Part shown: positions 33,851-42,897 of the stretch, piece after piece
How positions within the stretch are numbered: position 1 is the first letter of the stretch
How the letters are laid out: every line of letters begins with the position of its first letter
Source: Rothia kristinae NBRC 15354
GTDB lineage: Bacteria; Actinomycetota; Actinomycetes; Actinomycetales; Micrococcaceae
Direction of reading: 5' to 3'
Assembly: GCF_001570865.1 (NCBI RefSeq)
Contig: NZ_BCSM01000001.1
Span: forward strand, 219,684-283,683
DNA length: 64,000 nt
Translations under genes and position numbers: made by a program
The notes under the pieces: model-generated
The model's input: the letters and a program-made list of their open reading frames with translations, nothing else
Told to the model about the DNA's origin: nothing
The model's database searches: none

Positions 33851-35004
33851 GCCCCGCGGTCGAGGATCTCGACGCCGCCCTGGGCCATGCCCTGGCCCGG
33901 GTGATCGACCCCGAGCTGCGTCGGCCCATCACGGAGCTGGGCATGGTGGACTCCGCCGTCGTGCGGGAGGGCCGCGCGGAGGTCTCCGTGCTGCTGACCG
34001 TGCAGGGCTGCCCCCTGCGCGGCACCATCGAGCAGGACGTGCGGGAGGCGGCCCTGACGGTCGCGGGGATCGACGACGTCGCGGTGAGCGTGGGCTACAT
34101 GAGCCCCGAGCAGCGGCAGCGGCTGCGCGAGCGCCTGGGCCACACCCGGACCAATCCCTTCGCCCAGCCGGATTCCCTGACCCAGGTCTACGCGGTGGCC
34201 TCCGGCAAGGGCGGGGTCGGCAAGTCCACGGTCACGGTCAATCTGGCCGCGGCCCTGGCCTCCCAGGGCCGCTCCGTGGGCATCGTGGACGCGGATGTGC
34301 ACGGCTTCTCCGTGCCGGGGCTGCTGGGGATCACCCAGGCCCCGACCAAGCTGGAGGACATGATCCTGCCGCCCGTGGTGGAGGTGCCCCACCGGACCCG
34401 GGAGGATCCCAGCGCGGGATCCGTGCGGGTGATCTCCATCGGGATGTTCGTGGACGGCAACCGGCCCATCGCCTGGCGCGGCCCGATGCTGCACCGGGCG
34501 CTGGAGCAGTTCCTCACGGACGTGCACTTCGGGGACCTGGACGTGCTGCTGCTGGATCTGCCCCCGGGCACCGGGGACATCGCGATCTCGATGGCGCAGC
34601 TGCTGCCCACCGCGCGCCTGCTGCTGGTCTCCACCCCGCAGCAGGCGGCCGTGGAGGTGGCCGAGCGGGCCGGGACGCTGTCCCTGCAGACCGGCCAGGA
34701 GGTGATCGGCGTCGTGGAGAACATGGCGGCCATGCTCCTGCCGGACGGGTCCACGATGGAGCTGTTCGGGGCCGGCGGCGGGCAGCGGCTGGCGGGGCGG
34801 CTCACCGAGGATCTCGGCTACGACGTCCCGCTGCTGGGCTCGGTGCCCCTGGATCTGGCCCTGCGCGAGGGCGGGGACGCAGGCACCCCGGTGGTGTGGT
34901 CGGCTCCCGAGTCCCCGGCCGGCTGCGCGCTGCGGCGGATCGGACAGGCCCTGGGCTCCCGGGGCCGGGATCTGCCCGGGCGGTCCCTGCCGCTGAATCT
35001 CTGA
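33847..35004 (+). CDS. mrp: Mrp/NBP35-type iron-sulfur carrier ATPase
   Basis: P-loop ATPase that carries Fe-S clusters to apoproteins. 385 residues from GTG 33847. N-terminal MIP18/DUF59 domain (VIDPELRRPITELGMV, LTVQGCPLRGTI), then the deviant Walker A SGKGGVGKST, VDADVHGFSVPGLLG, and DLPPGTGD. The place where ApbC/NBP35 carry the cluster-binding CxxC reads VVENMAAMLLPDGSTMELFG, with no Cys. Loss of that motif is, as far as I know, usual in actinobacterial Mrp, so cluster binding must differ. Confidence 0.92.
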   Translation: MSPAVEDLDAALGHALARVIDPELRRPITELGMVDSAVVREGRAEVSVLLTVQGCPLRGTIEQDVREAALTVAGIDDVAVSVGYMSPEQRQRLRERLGHTRTNPFAQPDSLTQVYAVASGKGGVGKSTVTVNLAAALASQGRSVGIVDADVHGFSVPGLLGITQAPTKLEDMILPPVVEVPHRTREDPSAGSVRVISIGMFVDGNRPIAWRGPMLHRALEQFLTDVHFGDLDVLLLDLPPGTGDIAISMAQLLPTARLLLVSTPQQAAVEVAERAGTLSLQTGQEVIGVVENMAAMLLPDGSTMELFGAGGGQRLAGRLTEDLGYDVPLLGSVPLDLALREGGDAGTPVVWSAPESPAGCALRRIGQALGSRGRDLPGRSLPLNL

Positions 35005-35050
35005 AGCGGTGGGTCGGGGGTCACCGCCGCGCTGATCGGGTGAGCCGGGC

Positions 35051-35410
35051 TCAGGTGGCCTCGGTGTCGAAGGGGGCCAGCTCCCCCGGCGCCAGGCGCA
35101 CCAGGTTCTCCTGCGGCGGCCGGTTGGCCCAGGCCCGCTCGCGGCGCTGCTCTTCCTCGTCCTCGCGCAGCGCGTCGCGCACGATGCGGCGCGGATCATA
35201 CTGGCGGGGGTCGTAGGCTCGCCAGTTGAAGCCCTCCAGGTCCGGCCCCAAGGTCTCCTTGACCCCGTCCTTCGCCTCCATCGCGGTGCGCCGCAGGGAC
35301 TTCACGAGATCCCGCAGCTGCGCCGCGTACTCGGGCATGCGCTCGGGCCCGATGACGAAGAAGACGATGACCGCGAGCACGAGGAACTCGCCGCCGTTGA
35401 TACCAAACAC
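35051..35410 (-). CDS. tatB: Twin-arginine translocase subunit TatB
   Basis: 119 residues with the TatA/B layout: a single N-terminal membrane helix (GGEFLVLAVIVFFVIGPERM), the hinge Gly-Pro, an amphipathic helix (YAAQLRDLVKSLRRTAMEA), and a charged tail. Glu near the start of the membrane helix and the longer tail point to TatB, not TatA. GTG start at 35410 with TACTCT seven bases upstream (leaderless). Convergent with mrp, as in mycobacteria. Confidence 0.88.
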   Translation of the reverse strand: MFGINGGEFLVLAVIVFFVIGPERMPEYAAQLRDLVKSLRRTAMEAKDGVKETLGPDLEGFNWRAYDPRQYDPRRIVRDALREDEEEQRRERAWANRPPQENLVRLAPGELAPFDTEAT

Positions 35411-35417
35411 AGTTGGC

Positions 35418-35423
35418 AGAGTA
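35418..35423 (-). promoter_or_regulatory. -10 element of leaderless tatB
   Basis: TACTCT on minus, seven bases before GTG 35410. Confidence 0.55.
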
Positions 35424-35506
35424 TCAGTCGAGACCCGCGCGATCCCCGCCCGCGGCGGGTGATGCTCCCGACGTCGGGGCCGGGGCGGCGGGGAGCGCGC
35501 GACGGA

Positions 35507-35674
35507 TCAGTCGGTGATGGGCTCCAGGCACTCCTTGAGCGTCTGGGCCTCCTCCTTGGTGATCTCCAGGACCATGCGCCCGCCGCCTTCCAGCGGGATG
35601 CGCATGATGAGGGATCGCCCCTCCTTGACCACCTGCATGGGGCCTTCGCCGGTCCGGGGCTTCATCGCGGCCAT
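35507..35674 (-). CDS. DUF3117 family small protein
   Basis: 55 residues (MAAMKPRTGEGPMQV..LEPITD), the full length of the DUF3117 family, which is conserved across actinobacteria and has no known function. ATG 35674 has a GGAG ribosome site; the frame open further upstream is not conserved-looking and overlaps noncoding DNA. Rich in charged beta-strand-like segments (RSLIMRIPLEGGGRMVLEITKEEA). Confidence 0.93.
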   Translation of the reverse strand: MAAMKPRTGEGPMQVVKEGRSLIMRIPLEGGGRMVLEITKEEAQTLKECLEPITD

Positions 35675-35750
35675 CGTCGCTCCTTCACAGATCTCTGGAC
35701 GGTTCCTGATGGACGGTCCCCCGAATGGTCCGGGCCGCACACCTTCTCCC

Positions 35751-35756
35751 ATGATA
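35751..35756 (-). promoter_or_regulatory. -10 element for DUF3117 gene
   Basis: TATCAT on minus, predicting a leader of about 70 nt. It lies downstream of the glycosyltransferase stop, so the small gene can be expressed on its own. Confidence 0.45.
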
Positions 35757-35793
35757 GCCCGGTCACGTCCGGATGCGTCAGCCCGGGAGACGA

Positions 35794-37152
35794 TCACGGC
35801 GGGAAGTCCCCGCCGCTGGGCAGCTTCTTCCAGTGCCACAGCCACCCGACCCACAGCAGCTGGCCCAGCCCCGCCCCCACCAGCAGCAGCACGCGGTAGG
35901 CGCGGGACCGGGAGACCTCCACCAGAGGTGCGGCCAACGGGAAGGCCGGCAGCAGCAGCCGGAAGGTCGAGGACTGCGGGAAGAGGAACACCAGCAGATA
36001 GACCGCGTAGCAGCCCAGCCACATCCGCACCGCGCCGGGCAGGCTCCCCCGCACGGCCCGGGAGCCCAGCAGGGCCCAAGCGCCCAGCAGCAGCAGGGCC
36101 AGCGCGAGCCACCCGGCGTCACCGAAGAAGACCCGGGCCTGCTGGAACCACGGCTGCACGGGCAGCAGGTGCTCCCCGCGCCAGGCGGTCTCCGTGGCGG
36201 TGTAGGCGTCGGGCCGCCCGGTCACGGCCCAGGCGATGCCGGGCCAGATCAGGGCGCAGGCGCAGGCGAACAGGGCCAGGGCCAGCTCGGCGCGGGTGCG
36301 TCGAAGCGCCAGCAGCGTCGCCCGCCCCGCCGAGGCGGAGGCGGCCCCGGACTCGGACCGCACCTGACGCACGGTGCGCAGCCAGCCCACCAGCCACCAC
36401 AGGCCCAGGGCGGCACCCAGGGGCACCCCGACGGGCCGGGACAGGCAGGTGGGCACCAGGAGCACCGCGCAGATCCCCCACCGCCGGGCCGTCAGAGCCC
36501 AGAGCACCGCGACCAGGAACATCAGGTTCATGGACTCCGCGTACGGCACCTGCAGGATCGGGGCGATGGGGTTGAGCAGGACCAGGGCCGTGGCCAGGGC
36601 CGGGCCGGCGTCGATCGTGCGGGCCGGCGAGGTGAGCCCGGCGGAGCGTCCGTCGCGGCGGCAGGCCCGGAAGAAGCCGTAGAGCAACACCGCGGTGACC
36701 GCCCCGCAGGCCAGGGAGATCGCCGCGCCCGCCGGCACGAAACCCAGGCCGGTGATCCGCATCAGGGCGCGGGTGGCCAGCGGGAACAGCGGGTAGAAGG
36801 CCCACGGGTTCTGCCGCACGTGCCCGTCGAGATCGGTGGGCAGCTGCTGCGGGTAGCCGGTCGCGGCGATCTGCCGGTACCAGTCCGCATCCCAGATTCC
36901 GATGAACCTGCCGTAGTCCATCGGCCCGTCCACCCAGGGGTTGGTCCCCTGCTGGCGGGCGACGAGGCTGAAGACGATCCAGCCCCAGACCCGGGTCAGC
37001 AGGTAGATGCCCAGGAGCACGACCCACACGGGCAGGCGCCCGAGCGTCGGGGCGACGGTGCGCGCGAGGCGGCGGCTGAGCCGGCCGGCGGGCCCGGCGC
37101 CCGGTGCGGGCCCGGGGCCCGGCGCGGCGGTCGCGGCGTCGGACTGGGTCAC
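35794..37152 (-). CDS. PIG-V-like integral membrane glycosyltransferase
   Basis: 452 residues with about nine to ten membrane helices and a GT-C-like first loop: WDADWYRQIAATGYPQ and AFYPLFPLATRALM are the PIG-V-type signature (acidic residue after the first helix, then an aromatic-rich stretch). It probably transfers a sugar, likely mannose, from a polyprenyl-phosphate donor outside the membrane; the acceptor is unknown. Start is GTG 37152, which overlaps the small upstream gene (GTGA). The first 35 residues are Pro/Gly/Ala-rich. Confidence 0.75.
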   Translation of the reverse strand: MTQSDAATAAPGPGPAPGAGPAGRLSRRLARTVAPTLGRLPVWVVLLGIYLLTRVWGWIVFSLVARQQGTNPWVDGPMDYGRFIGIWDADWYRQIAATGYPQQLPTDLDGHVRQNPWAFYPLFPLATRALMRITGLGFVPAGAAISLACGAVTAVLLYGFFRACRRDGRSAGLTSPARTIDAGPALATALVLLNPIAPILQVPYAESMNLMFLVAVLWALTARRWGICAVLLVPTCLSRPVGVPLGAALGLWWLVGWLRTVRQVRSESGAASASAGRATLLALRRTRAELALALFACACALIWPGIAWAVTGRPDAYTATETAWRGEHLLPVQPWFQQARVFFGDAGWLALALLLLGAWALLGSRAVRGSLPGAVRMWLGCYAVYLLVFLFPQSSTFRLLLPAFPLAAPLVEVSRSRAYRVLLLVGAGLGQLLWVGWLWHWKKLPSGGDFPP

Positions 37153-37304
37153 CGCTCGAGGGGGCCGCGGGCCGGGCCGGGGGTGTCCAGGCCGTCCTCG
37201 GACAGGCGCTCGGCGGCGCTGATGCGATCGGTGCCCAGCACAGCACAGGAGATGATGACCACGGCCATGACGATCAGCGTCAGGCCCACGAGCACGTAGT
37301 TCAT
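37149..37304 (-). CDS. Small single-span membrane protein
   Basis: 51 residues: one membrane helix (YVLVGLTLIVMAVVIISCAVL) and a short polar tail. ATG 37304 has GGAGG nine bases upstream; ATG 37313 is an alternative with poor spacing. The stop overlaps the glycosyltransferase start by 4 bp, so the pair is translationally coupled and the peptide may be a partner of the enzyme. I do not recognise a family. Confidence 0.6.
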   Translation of the reverse strand: MNYVLVGLTLIVMAVVIISCAVLGTDRISAAERLSEDGLDTPGPARGPLER

Positions 37305-37373
37305 GCTCCTCATCCTCCCATCCCGTCGGGGACCGCGACGCCGTCGCGTAACGTGCGTGACATCACCTGTTCC

Positions 37374-37379
37374 TATAAT
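37374..37379 (+). promoter_or_regulatory. Consensus -10 for glutamate ABC operon
   Basis: A perfect TATAAT, the best in the window, about 39 bp before the gluA start. No clear -35 at standard spacing; a GTGAcATCAC-like dyad lies just upstream and may be an activator site. Confidence 0.55.
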
Positions 37380-37417
37380 CTGATTCACATCATGTCCGCA
37401 CCACCGAACGGGGTCCC

Positions 37418-38200
37418 ATGCCCAGCACCGCTCCGCTGACCGAGACCGCCCTGATCTCCCAGGCCGGCGCCGAAGTGCGCCTGTCCGGGGTGCAGAAGCA
37501 CTTCGGGGACCTGCACGTGCTCAAGGACATCGAGCTGACCGTCGCCCCCGGCGAGGTCGTCGTGCTCATCGGCCCCTCCGGCTCGGGCAAGTCCACGCTG
37601 TGCCGCACGATCAACCGCCTGGAGACCATCGACGGCGGGGAGATCACCGTGGACGGCCAACCGCTGCCGGCCGAGGGCCATCAGCTGGCCCGGCTGCGCT
37701 CCGACGTCGGCATGGTCTTCCAGACTTTCAACCTCTTCGCCCACAAATCTGTGCTGGACAACGTGACCCTGGGACCCATCAAGGTCCGCGGCAAGTCCCG
37801 CAAGGAGGCCGAAGCCACGGCCCGAGCGCTGCTGGAGAAGGTCGGAGTGGCCGATCAGGCCCACAAGCTGCCCGCGCAGCTGTCCGGCGGTCAGCAGCAG
37901 CGCGTGGCCATCGCCCGCGCGCTGGCGATGAAGCCGCGGGTCATGCTCTTCGACGAGCCCACCTCCGCCCTGGACCCGGAGATGATCACCGAGGTCCTGG
38001 AGACCATGGAGTCCCTGGCCCGGGAGGGCATGACGATGATCGTGGTCACCCACGAGATGGGCTTCGCCCGCAAGGCCGCGGACCGGGTGGTCTTCCTGGC
38101 CGACGGGCGCATCCTCGAGCAGAACACCCCCGAGGAGTTCTTCACCCACCCGCAGACCGAGCGGGCCCGGGACTTCCTCGGCAAGATCCTCAACCACTGA
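37418..38200 (+). CDS. gluA: Glutamate/polar amino acid ABC transporter ATPase
   Basis: 260 residues. Walker [11 protein letters not shown]-loop [14 protein letters not shown], signature [15 protein letters not shown], Walker [14 protein letters not shown] and His-loop VVTHEM are complete. The family (GlnQ/GluA) energises uptake by the permeases encoded just downstream. Followed after 34 bp by the binding-protein gene, which has its own ribosome site. Confidence 0.92.
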   Translation: MPSTAPLTETALISQAGAEVRLSGVQKHFGDLHVLKDIELTVAPGEVVVLIGPSGSGKSTLCRTINRLETIDGGEITVDGQPLPAEGHQLARLRSDVGMVFQTFNLFAHKSVLDNVTLGPIKVRGKSRKEAEATARALLEKVGVADQAHKLPAQLSGGQQQRVAIARALAMKPRVMLFDEPTSALDPEMITEVLETMESLAREGMTMIVVTHEMGFARKAADRVVFLADGRILEQNTPEEFFTHPQTERARDFLGKILNH

Positions 38201-38234
38201 CGCCCTCGCAGCACCGCACCCGAAGGAGCACACC

Positions 38235-39071
38235 ATGACCCGCCGCACCCTCCTCCGCCGCCTGAGCACCGCCGCCGCCCTCGGCGCCGTCGCGTCCCTC
38301 GCCCTGACCGGGTGCGGGGACTCCGGCTCCGACGGCGACACCGTGCGCATCGGCATCAAGTTCGACCAGCCCGGCCTGGGCTACCAGGACGGCGACACCT
38401 ACACGGGCTTCGACGTCGACGTCGCGAAGTACGTCGCCAAGGAGCTCGGCTACGACGAGGACCAGATCGAATGGGTCGAGGCGCCCTCGGCCAACCGGGA
38501 GAACATGCTGGCCAACGACCAGGTGGACATGATCTTCGCGACCTACTCCATCACCGACACCCGCAAGAAGACCGTGGACTTCGCGGGCCCCTACTTCGTG
38601 GCCGGCCAGGACCTGCTCGTGAAGGCGGACAACACCTCCATCACGGGCCCGGATGACCTCAACGGCAAGAACCTCTGCTCCGTCAAGGGCTCCACCTCCG
38701 CCCAGAAGATCAAGGACTCCTACGCCCAGGGCACCAACCTGGTGGAGCAGTCCGGCTACGCCGACTGCCTCGGGGCCCTGGAGGCCGGGACGGTAGATGC
38801 CGTGACCACGGACGACATCATCCTGGCGGGTCTGGCCTCCACGGACGCCAACAAGGGCAAGTTCAAGGTGGTCGGCAACACCTTCACGGAGGAGAAGTAC
38901 GGCGTCGGGCTGCCCAAGGGCTCGGACAAGTGCCAGAAGATCAACGAGGCCATCACCAAGATGGAGGACGACGGCACCTGGAAGAAGGACCTGGACGAGG
39001 CCACCAAGGGCGCGAACTTCCACTACAACGAGAAGCTCAACCCGCCCAAGCCGGATTCCTCCTGCGCCTAG
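38235..39071 (+). CDS. gluB: Glutamate-type ABC transporter substrate-binding lipoprotein
   Basis: 278 residues. Lipoprotein signal RRTLLRRLSTAAAL ending in the lipobox LTGC (Cys about residue 31), then a Ser/Gly/Asp linker and a periplasmic-binding-protein family 3 domain (GFDVDVAKYVAKELGY, ANDQVDMIFATYSIT, KTVDFAGPYF). KGSTSAQKI and DAVTTDDIIL match glutamate-binding GluB. Good AAGGAG ribosome site. Confidence 0.9.
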   Translation: MTRRTLLRRLSTAAALGAVASLALTGCGDSGSDGDTVRIGIKFDQPGLGYQDGDTYTGFDVDVAKYVAKELGYDEDQIEWVEAPSANRENMLANDQVDMIFATYSITDTRKKTVDFAGPYFVAGQDLLVKADNTSITGPDDLNGKNLCSVKGSTSAQKIKDSYAQGTNLVEQSGYADCLGALEAGTVDAVTTDDIILAGLASTDANKGKFKVVGNTFTEEKYGVGLPKGSDKCQKINEAITKMEDDGTWKKDLDEATKGANFHYNEKLNPPKPDSSCA

Positions 39072-39084
39072 GGGCCCGCCCGCC

Positions 39085-39759
39085 GTGGATCAGTTCCTCT
39101 CCCTCTTCCGCCAGTACGACGTCCTCGGGGCGTTCTGGGCGAACCTGCAGCTGACCTTCTGGGGCGCGATCGGCGCCTTCATCCTGGGGACGCTGCTGGC
39201 CCTGATGCGCATCTCTCCGGTGCCCTCCCTGCGCTGGCTCGGCACCGGCTACGTGCACCTGCTGCGCAACACGCCGCTGACCATCCTCATGGCCGTGGCC
39301 GTGCTGGGCTTCTGGACCCAGCTGAAGATCACCCTCTCGGATGACTTCAATCGGAACTTCTTCGCCTGGGCCGTGGTCATGCTGGTGGTCTACCACGCGG
39401 CGTTCGTGTGCGAGGCGATCCGCTCCGGGGTCAACACGGTGCCCCTGGGGCAGGCGGAAGCGGCCCGCGCCATCGGCCTGGGGTTCCTGCCGGCTGCGCG
39501 GATCGTGATCCTGCCGCAGGCGCTGCGCGGGGCCATCACCCCGCTGGGCAACACGCTGATCGCGCTGACCAAGAACACCACGGTGGCCTCGGTGGCCTCG
39601 GTCGCGGAGGCCTCCGGGCTGATGAAGACCATGATCGAATTCGACTCCGACGTGATCCTGGCGATCTTCTTCACCTTCGCCATGGGCTTCGTGATGATCG
39701 TGATCCCGATGGGCCTGATCACCACGTGGGCGTCCCGGAAGTGGGCGGTGAGACGATGA
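39085..39759 (+). CDS. gluC: Glutamate-type ABC transporter permease
   Basis: 224 residues from GTG 39085. Five or so membrane helices with the amino-acid permease motif EAARAIGLGFLPAARIVILPQALR (EAA loop) contacting the ATPase. First of two permeases; its stop overlaps the next start (ATGA). Confidence 0.9.
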   Translation: MDQFLSLFRQYDVLGAFWANLQLTFWGAIGAFILGTLLALMRISPVPSLRWLGTGYVHLLRNTPLTILMAVAVLGFWTQLKITLSDDFNRNFFAWAVVMLVVYHAAFVCEAIRSGVNTVPLGQAEAARAIGLGFLPAARIVILPQALRGAITPLGNTLIALTKNTTVASVASVAEASGLMKTMIEFDSDVILAIFFTFAMGFVMIVIPMGLITTWASRKWAVRR

Positions 39760-40616
39760 GCGCGCAGCGCAGCGTCCTGTTCGACGCGCAGGGGCCCCGG
39801 GCCCAGCGGATCACCCTGGGGTTCAACGTGCTGGGTCTGGTCCTGGTCGCCGGCATCTGCTGGTGGATCCTGGCCGGGCTCGCCGCCAAGGGTCAGCTCG
39901 ACGCCGAGCACTGGGACTTCCTGTTCACCTCCCGGGCCTGGCGCAACTTCTTCCTGCCCGGCCTGGAATCCACGCTGAAGGCCGCGGGCCTGGCGATCGT
40001 CACCTCGGTGGTCTTCGGCCTGGTCTTCGGCATGGGCCGGCTCTCCGGGCTGGCCCCGGTGCGGTGGGTGTGCACCGTGATCGTCGAGTTCTTCCGCGCC
40101 GTGCCGGTGCTGCTGATGATGATCTTCTTCTATCTGTGGCTGGGCGGGCTGGGGGTGGTCAGCCCCCGGCAGCTGCCGCTGTACGCGGTGGTGCTGGGCC
40201 TGACCCTGTACAACGGCTCGGTGATCGCGGAGCTGGTGCGCTCCGGGGTGCAGCAGCTGCCGCGCGGGCAGGGCGAGGCCGGTCTGGCCCTGGGTCTTTC
40301 CCGGGCGCAGGTGATGCGGATCGTGCAGCTGCCGCAGGCGCTGGTGGCGATGCTGCCGTCCCTGCTCAGCCAGTTCGTGGTGATCCTCAAGGACACCGCG
40401 CTGGGCTACATCATCACCTACCCCGAGCTGCTGGCCGCGGCCCGGCGGCTGGGCTCGGCGCACTCGATGCTGCAGGCCCTGCTGATGGCGGCGGCGCTGT
40501 TCATCGTCATCAACGTCCTGCTCACGGCCCTGGCCGGGTGGGTCTCCCGGTGGCTGAGCAGCCGCACCTCCGGGCGCACCCGCCCGGATGCGACCGCCGC
40601 GGTGGACCCGGTCTGA
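39756..40616 (+). CDS. gluD: Glutamate-type ABC transporter permease
   Basis: 286 residues. Second permease of the pair, with the EAA-like loop QGEAGLALGLSRAQVMRIVQ and FFRAVPVLLMMIFFYLWL. The N-terminal 20 residues are a cytoplasmic extension, and the C-terminus is a short basic tail. Last gene of the gluABCD operon. Confidence 0.9.
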   Translation: MSAQRSVLFDAQGPRAQRITLGFNVLGLVLVAGICWWILAGLAAKGQLDAEHWDFLFTSRAWRNFFLPGLESTLKAAGLAIVTSVVFGLVFGMGRLSGLAPVRWVCTVIVEFFRAVPVLLMMIFFYLWLGGLGVVSPRQLPLYAVVLGLTLYNGSVIAELVRSGVQQLPRGQGEAGLALGLSRAQVMRIVQLPQALVAMLPSLLSQFVVILKDTALGYIITYPELLAAARRLGSAHSMLQALLMAAALFIVINVLLTALAGWVSRWLSSRTSGRTRPDATAAVDPV

Positions 40617-40649
40617 CCCGCCCGCCCAGGTTCGAGCCCGGTCCGATCC

Positions 40650-40673
40650 GCGCCGCGGTGTTCCCCGCGGCGC
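40650..40673. terminator. Hairpin between convergent gluD and dapE
   Basis: Perfect nine-base arms GCGCCGCGG and CCGCGGCGC with a six-base loop, midway between the two stops. Confidence 0.65.
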
Positions 40674-40685
40674 CGTCCGGGTCAG

Positions 40686-41801
40686 TCAGTCAGTGAGCCA
40701 GCCATGCAGGGCCGAGAAGCAGTCCCGCACCGCCTGGGCGCTGACGTGCTCGTCGTCGGTGTGGGCCAGCAGGGCGTCCCCGGGACCGAAGTTCACGGCG
40801 GGGATCCCCGCGGCGGAGAAGCGGGCGACGTCGGTCCACCCGTACTTGGGCTTCGGCTCCCGGCCCACCGCGGCGACCAGCTCCCGGGCCAGCGGGGCAT
40901 CCAGCCCGGGCCGGGCCGCGGCGGAGAGGTCCGCGAACTCCAGGGCGTACCCGGCGAACAGCTCCCGCACGTGCTCCTGAGCCTGCTCCAGGGTCTTGTC
41001 CGGGGCGAAGCGGTAGTTGACGTGCATCCGGGCGGCATCCGGGATGACGTTGCCGGCCACCCCGCCCTCGATCTGCACGGCGTTGAGACCCTCGCGGTAG
41101 TCCAGGTCCTCCACGGTCACGGTGGCCGGGCGGTACTCCTCCAGGATCCGCAGGGCCGGGCCCAGCCGGTGGATCGCGTTCACGCCCTTCCAGGCGCGCC
41201 CGGAGTGGGCGGCCACGCCCTCGGTGCTCAGCCAGAACCGCAGGGTCCCGTTGCACCCGCCCTCGATGGTCCCGTCGGTGGGCTCCAGCAGCACCGCGAA
41301 GTCCGCGTCATCCACCAGCCCGGGCTCCTCCCGCAGCAGCCGGCCCAGGCCGGAGGCCTCCGCGGCCACCTCCTCGTGGTCGTAGAACACGTAGGTGACG
41401 TCCCGGCGCGGCGCGGTCAGGGCGGCAGCCAGGGCCAGCTGCACCGCGACCCCGCCCTTCATGTCCGTGGCCCCGCGCCCGTACAGGATCCGCTGCCCGT
41501 CGGCCTGCTCCCACCGGGAGGGCACGGTGCCGCGGGCCCCGGGGGTCGTGGGCAGCGGGACGGTGTCCAGGTGCCCGGCCAGCACCACCCGCTCGGCCCG
41601 GCCCAGCTCGGTGCGGGCCACGATCGCATCATCGTTGCGATGCACCCGCAGGTGGCCCAGCGGCGTGAGGGCCGCGTGGACCGCGTCGGCGATCGACGTC
41701 TCCTGCCCGGAGACGGAGGGGATGTCCAGCAGGGCGCGGGTCAGTTCGGCGACGTCGCCGGTCAGGTCCAGGGCGGGGGGTGCGCAGGGGGAATCGTGCA
41801 T
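40686..41801 (-). CDS. dapE: Succinyl-diaminopimelate desuccinylase
   Basis: Zinc aminoacylase of the lysine/peptidoglycan pathway. 371 residues. Metal and catalytic motifs: LAGHLDTVPLP (His, Asp), GRGATDMKGGVA (bridging Asp), YDHEEVA (catalytic and ligand Glu), VLLEPTDGTIEGGCNG (Glu), and a C-terminal FGPGDALLAHTDDE (His). ATG 41801 has TAGGGT six bases upstream. Divergent from dapD with a 79-bp gap. Confidence 0.94.
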   Translation of the reverse strand: MHDSPCAPPALDLTGDVAELTRALLDIPSVSGQETSIADAVHAALTPLGHLRVHRNDDAIVARTELGRAERVVLAGHLDTVPLPTTPGARGTVPSRWEQADGQRILYGRGATDMKGGVAVQLALAAALTAPRRDVTYVFYDHEEVAAEASGLGRLLREEPGLVDDADFAVLLEPTDGTIEGGCNGTLRFWLSTEGVAAHSGRAWKGVNAIHRLGPALRILEEYRPATVTVEDLDYREGLNAVQIEGGVAGNVIPDAARMHVNYRFAPDKTLEQAQEHVRELFAGYALEFADLSAAARPGLDAPLARELVAAVGREPKPKYGWTDVARFSAAGIPAVNFGPGDALLAHTDDEHVSAQAVRDCFSALHGWLTD

Positions 41802-41807
41802 GGTTCC

Positions 41808-41813
41808 ACCCTA
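41808..41813 (-). promoter_or_regulatory. -10 element of leaderless dapE
   Basis: TAGGGT on minus, six bases before the start codon. Confidence 0.55.
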
Positions 41814-41867
41814 GGCGGCACAGCCGGCGGACAGGGGCGGCTGACGGGACTGACATGCCCGCATCCG

Positions 41868-41873
41868 TAGACT
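41868..41873 (+). promoter_or_regulatory. -10 element of leaderless dapD
   Basis: TAGACT, seven bases, then ATG 41881. Confidence 0.6.
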
Positions 41874-41880
41874 GGTGCCC

Positions 41881-42852
41881 ATGACTGAGACCACCCCTGA
41901 GAACACCTCCGCCGAGCGCCGGGTCGCCGCCCTGGGTCTGGCCACGACGGTCGCCGCGGGCGAGCGCGCCGGCACCGTCCTGGACGTCTGGTACCCTTCC
42001 CCCCGCCTGGGCGGGAACCCCGAGGAGTCCGTGCGCGCGGGCCTGGAGGAGGCCGCGGCCGATGACCCGGCCCGCAACGTGATCCAGCGGGTCGTGGAGA
42101 CGGTCGCGGATCTGGACGCCGCCCCGGCCGACGCCGCCGACGCCTGGCTGCGCCTGCACGCCCTGTCCCACCGACTGGTCCGCCCCAACGGGCTGAACCT
42201 GGACGGGATCTTCGGGCACCTGGCCAACGTGGCCTGGACCAGCGCCGGACCGGTGCTGGCCGCCGAGCTGGAGGGTCTGCGCCTGGGCCTGCGCGCCCGC
42301 GGGCCCCTGACCGTGTACGCCGTGGACAAGTTCCCCCGTATGGTGGACTACGTCGTGCCCTCCGGGGTGCGCATCGGGGACGCGGATCGGGTGCGCCTAG
42401 GCGCGCACCTGGCCGAGGGCTCCACCGTGATGCACGAGGGCTTCGTGAACTTCAACGCCGGGACCCTGGGGGCCGCGATGGTCGAGGGCCGGATCAGCCA
42501 GGGCGTGGTCATCGGGGACCACACCGACGTCGGCGGCGGCGCCTCGATCATGGGCACCCTCTCCGGCGGCGGGACCCAGCGGATCACCCTGGGCGAGCGG
42601 GTGCTGCTGGGCGCCAACGCGGGGGTCGGGATCTCCCTGGGCGATGACTGCGTGGTGGAGGCCGGACTGTACGTGACCGCCGGGACCCGGGTCACGGTGC
42701 GCACCGAGGCCGGGGCCGACGTCGTCAAGGCGGTGGACCTCTCCGGCACCCCGGGGCTGCTGTTCCGCCGCAACTCCCAGACCGGCACCGTGGAGGCCAT
42801 CGCCCGCTCCGGCGGTCAGGTGGAGCTGAACACCGCGCTGCACCAGAACTGA
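41881..42852 (+). CDS. dapD: Tetrahydrodipicolinate N-succinyltransferase (actinobacterial type)
   Basis: Succinylates tetrahydrodipicolinate in the step whose product is later aminated by DapC and then cleaved by DapE. 323 residues; the actinobacterial DapD is longer than the E. coli one. N-terminal domain, then a left-handed beta-helix with hexapeptide repeats ([39 protein letters not shown]) and the catalytic-site Glu in the AAMVEGRIS segment. The leaderless promoter fixes the start at 41881 and not the in-frame codon at 41875. Confidence 0.94.
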   Translation: MTETTPENTSAERRVAALGLATTVAAGERAGTVLDVWYPSPRLGGNPEESVRAGLEEAAADDPARNVIQRVVETVADLDAAPADAADAWLRLHALSHRLVRPNGLNLDGIFGHLANVAWTSAGPVLAAELEGLRLGLRARGPLTVYAVDKFPRMVDYVVPSGVRIGDADRVRLGAHLAEGSTVMHEGFVNFNAGTLGAAMVEGRISQGVVIGDHTDVGGGASIMGTLSGGGTQRITLGERVLLGANAGVGISLGDDCVVEAGLYVTAGTRVTVRTEAGADVVKAVDLSGTPGLLFRRNSQTGTVEAIARSGGQVELNTALHQN

Positions 42853-42897
42853 GCGGCGCCGCCCGCGCCGCACCACCATCAGAAAGGGACCCCTCAG

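Noticed and set aside
40681..40694. GTCA tandem repeat at the dapE end
   Set aside because: Only about three units around the stop codon; too short to call more than chance.
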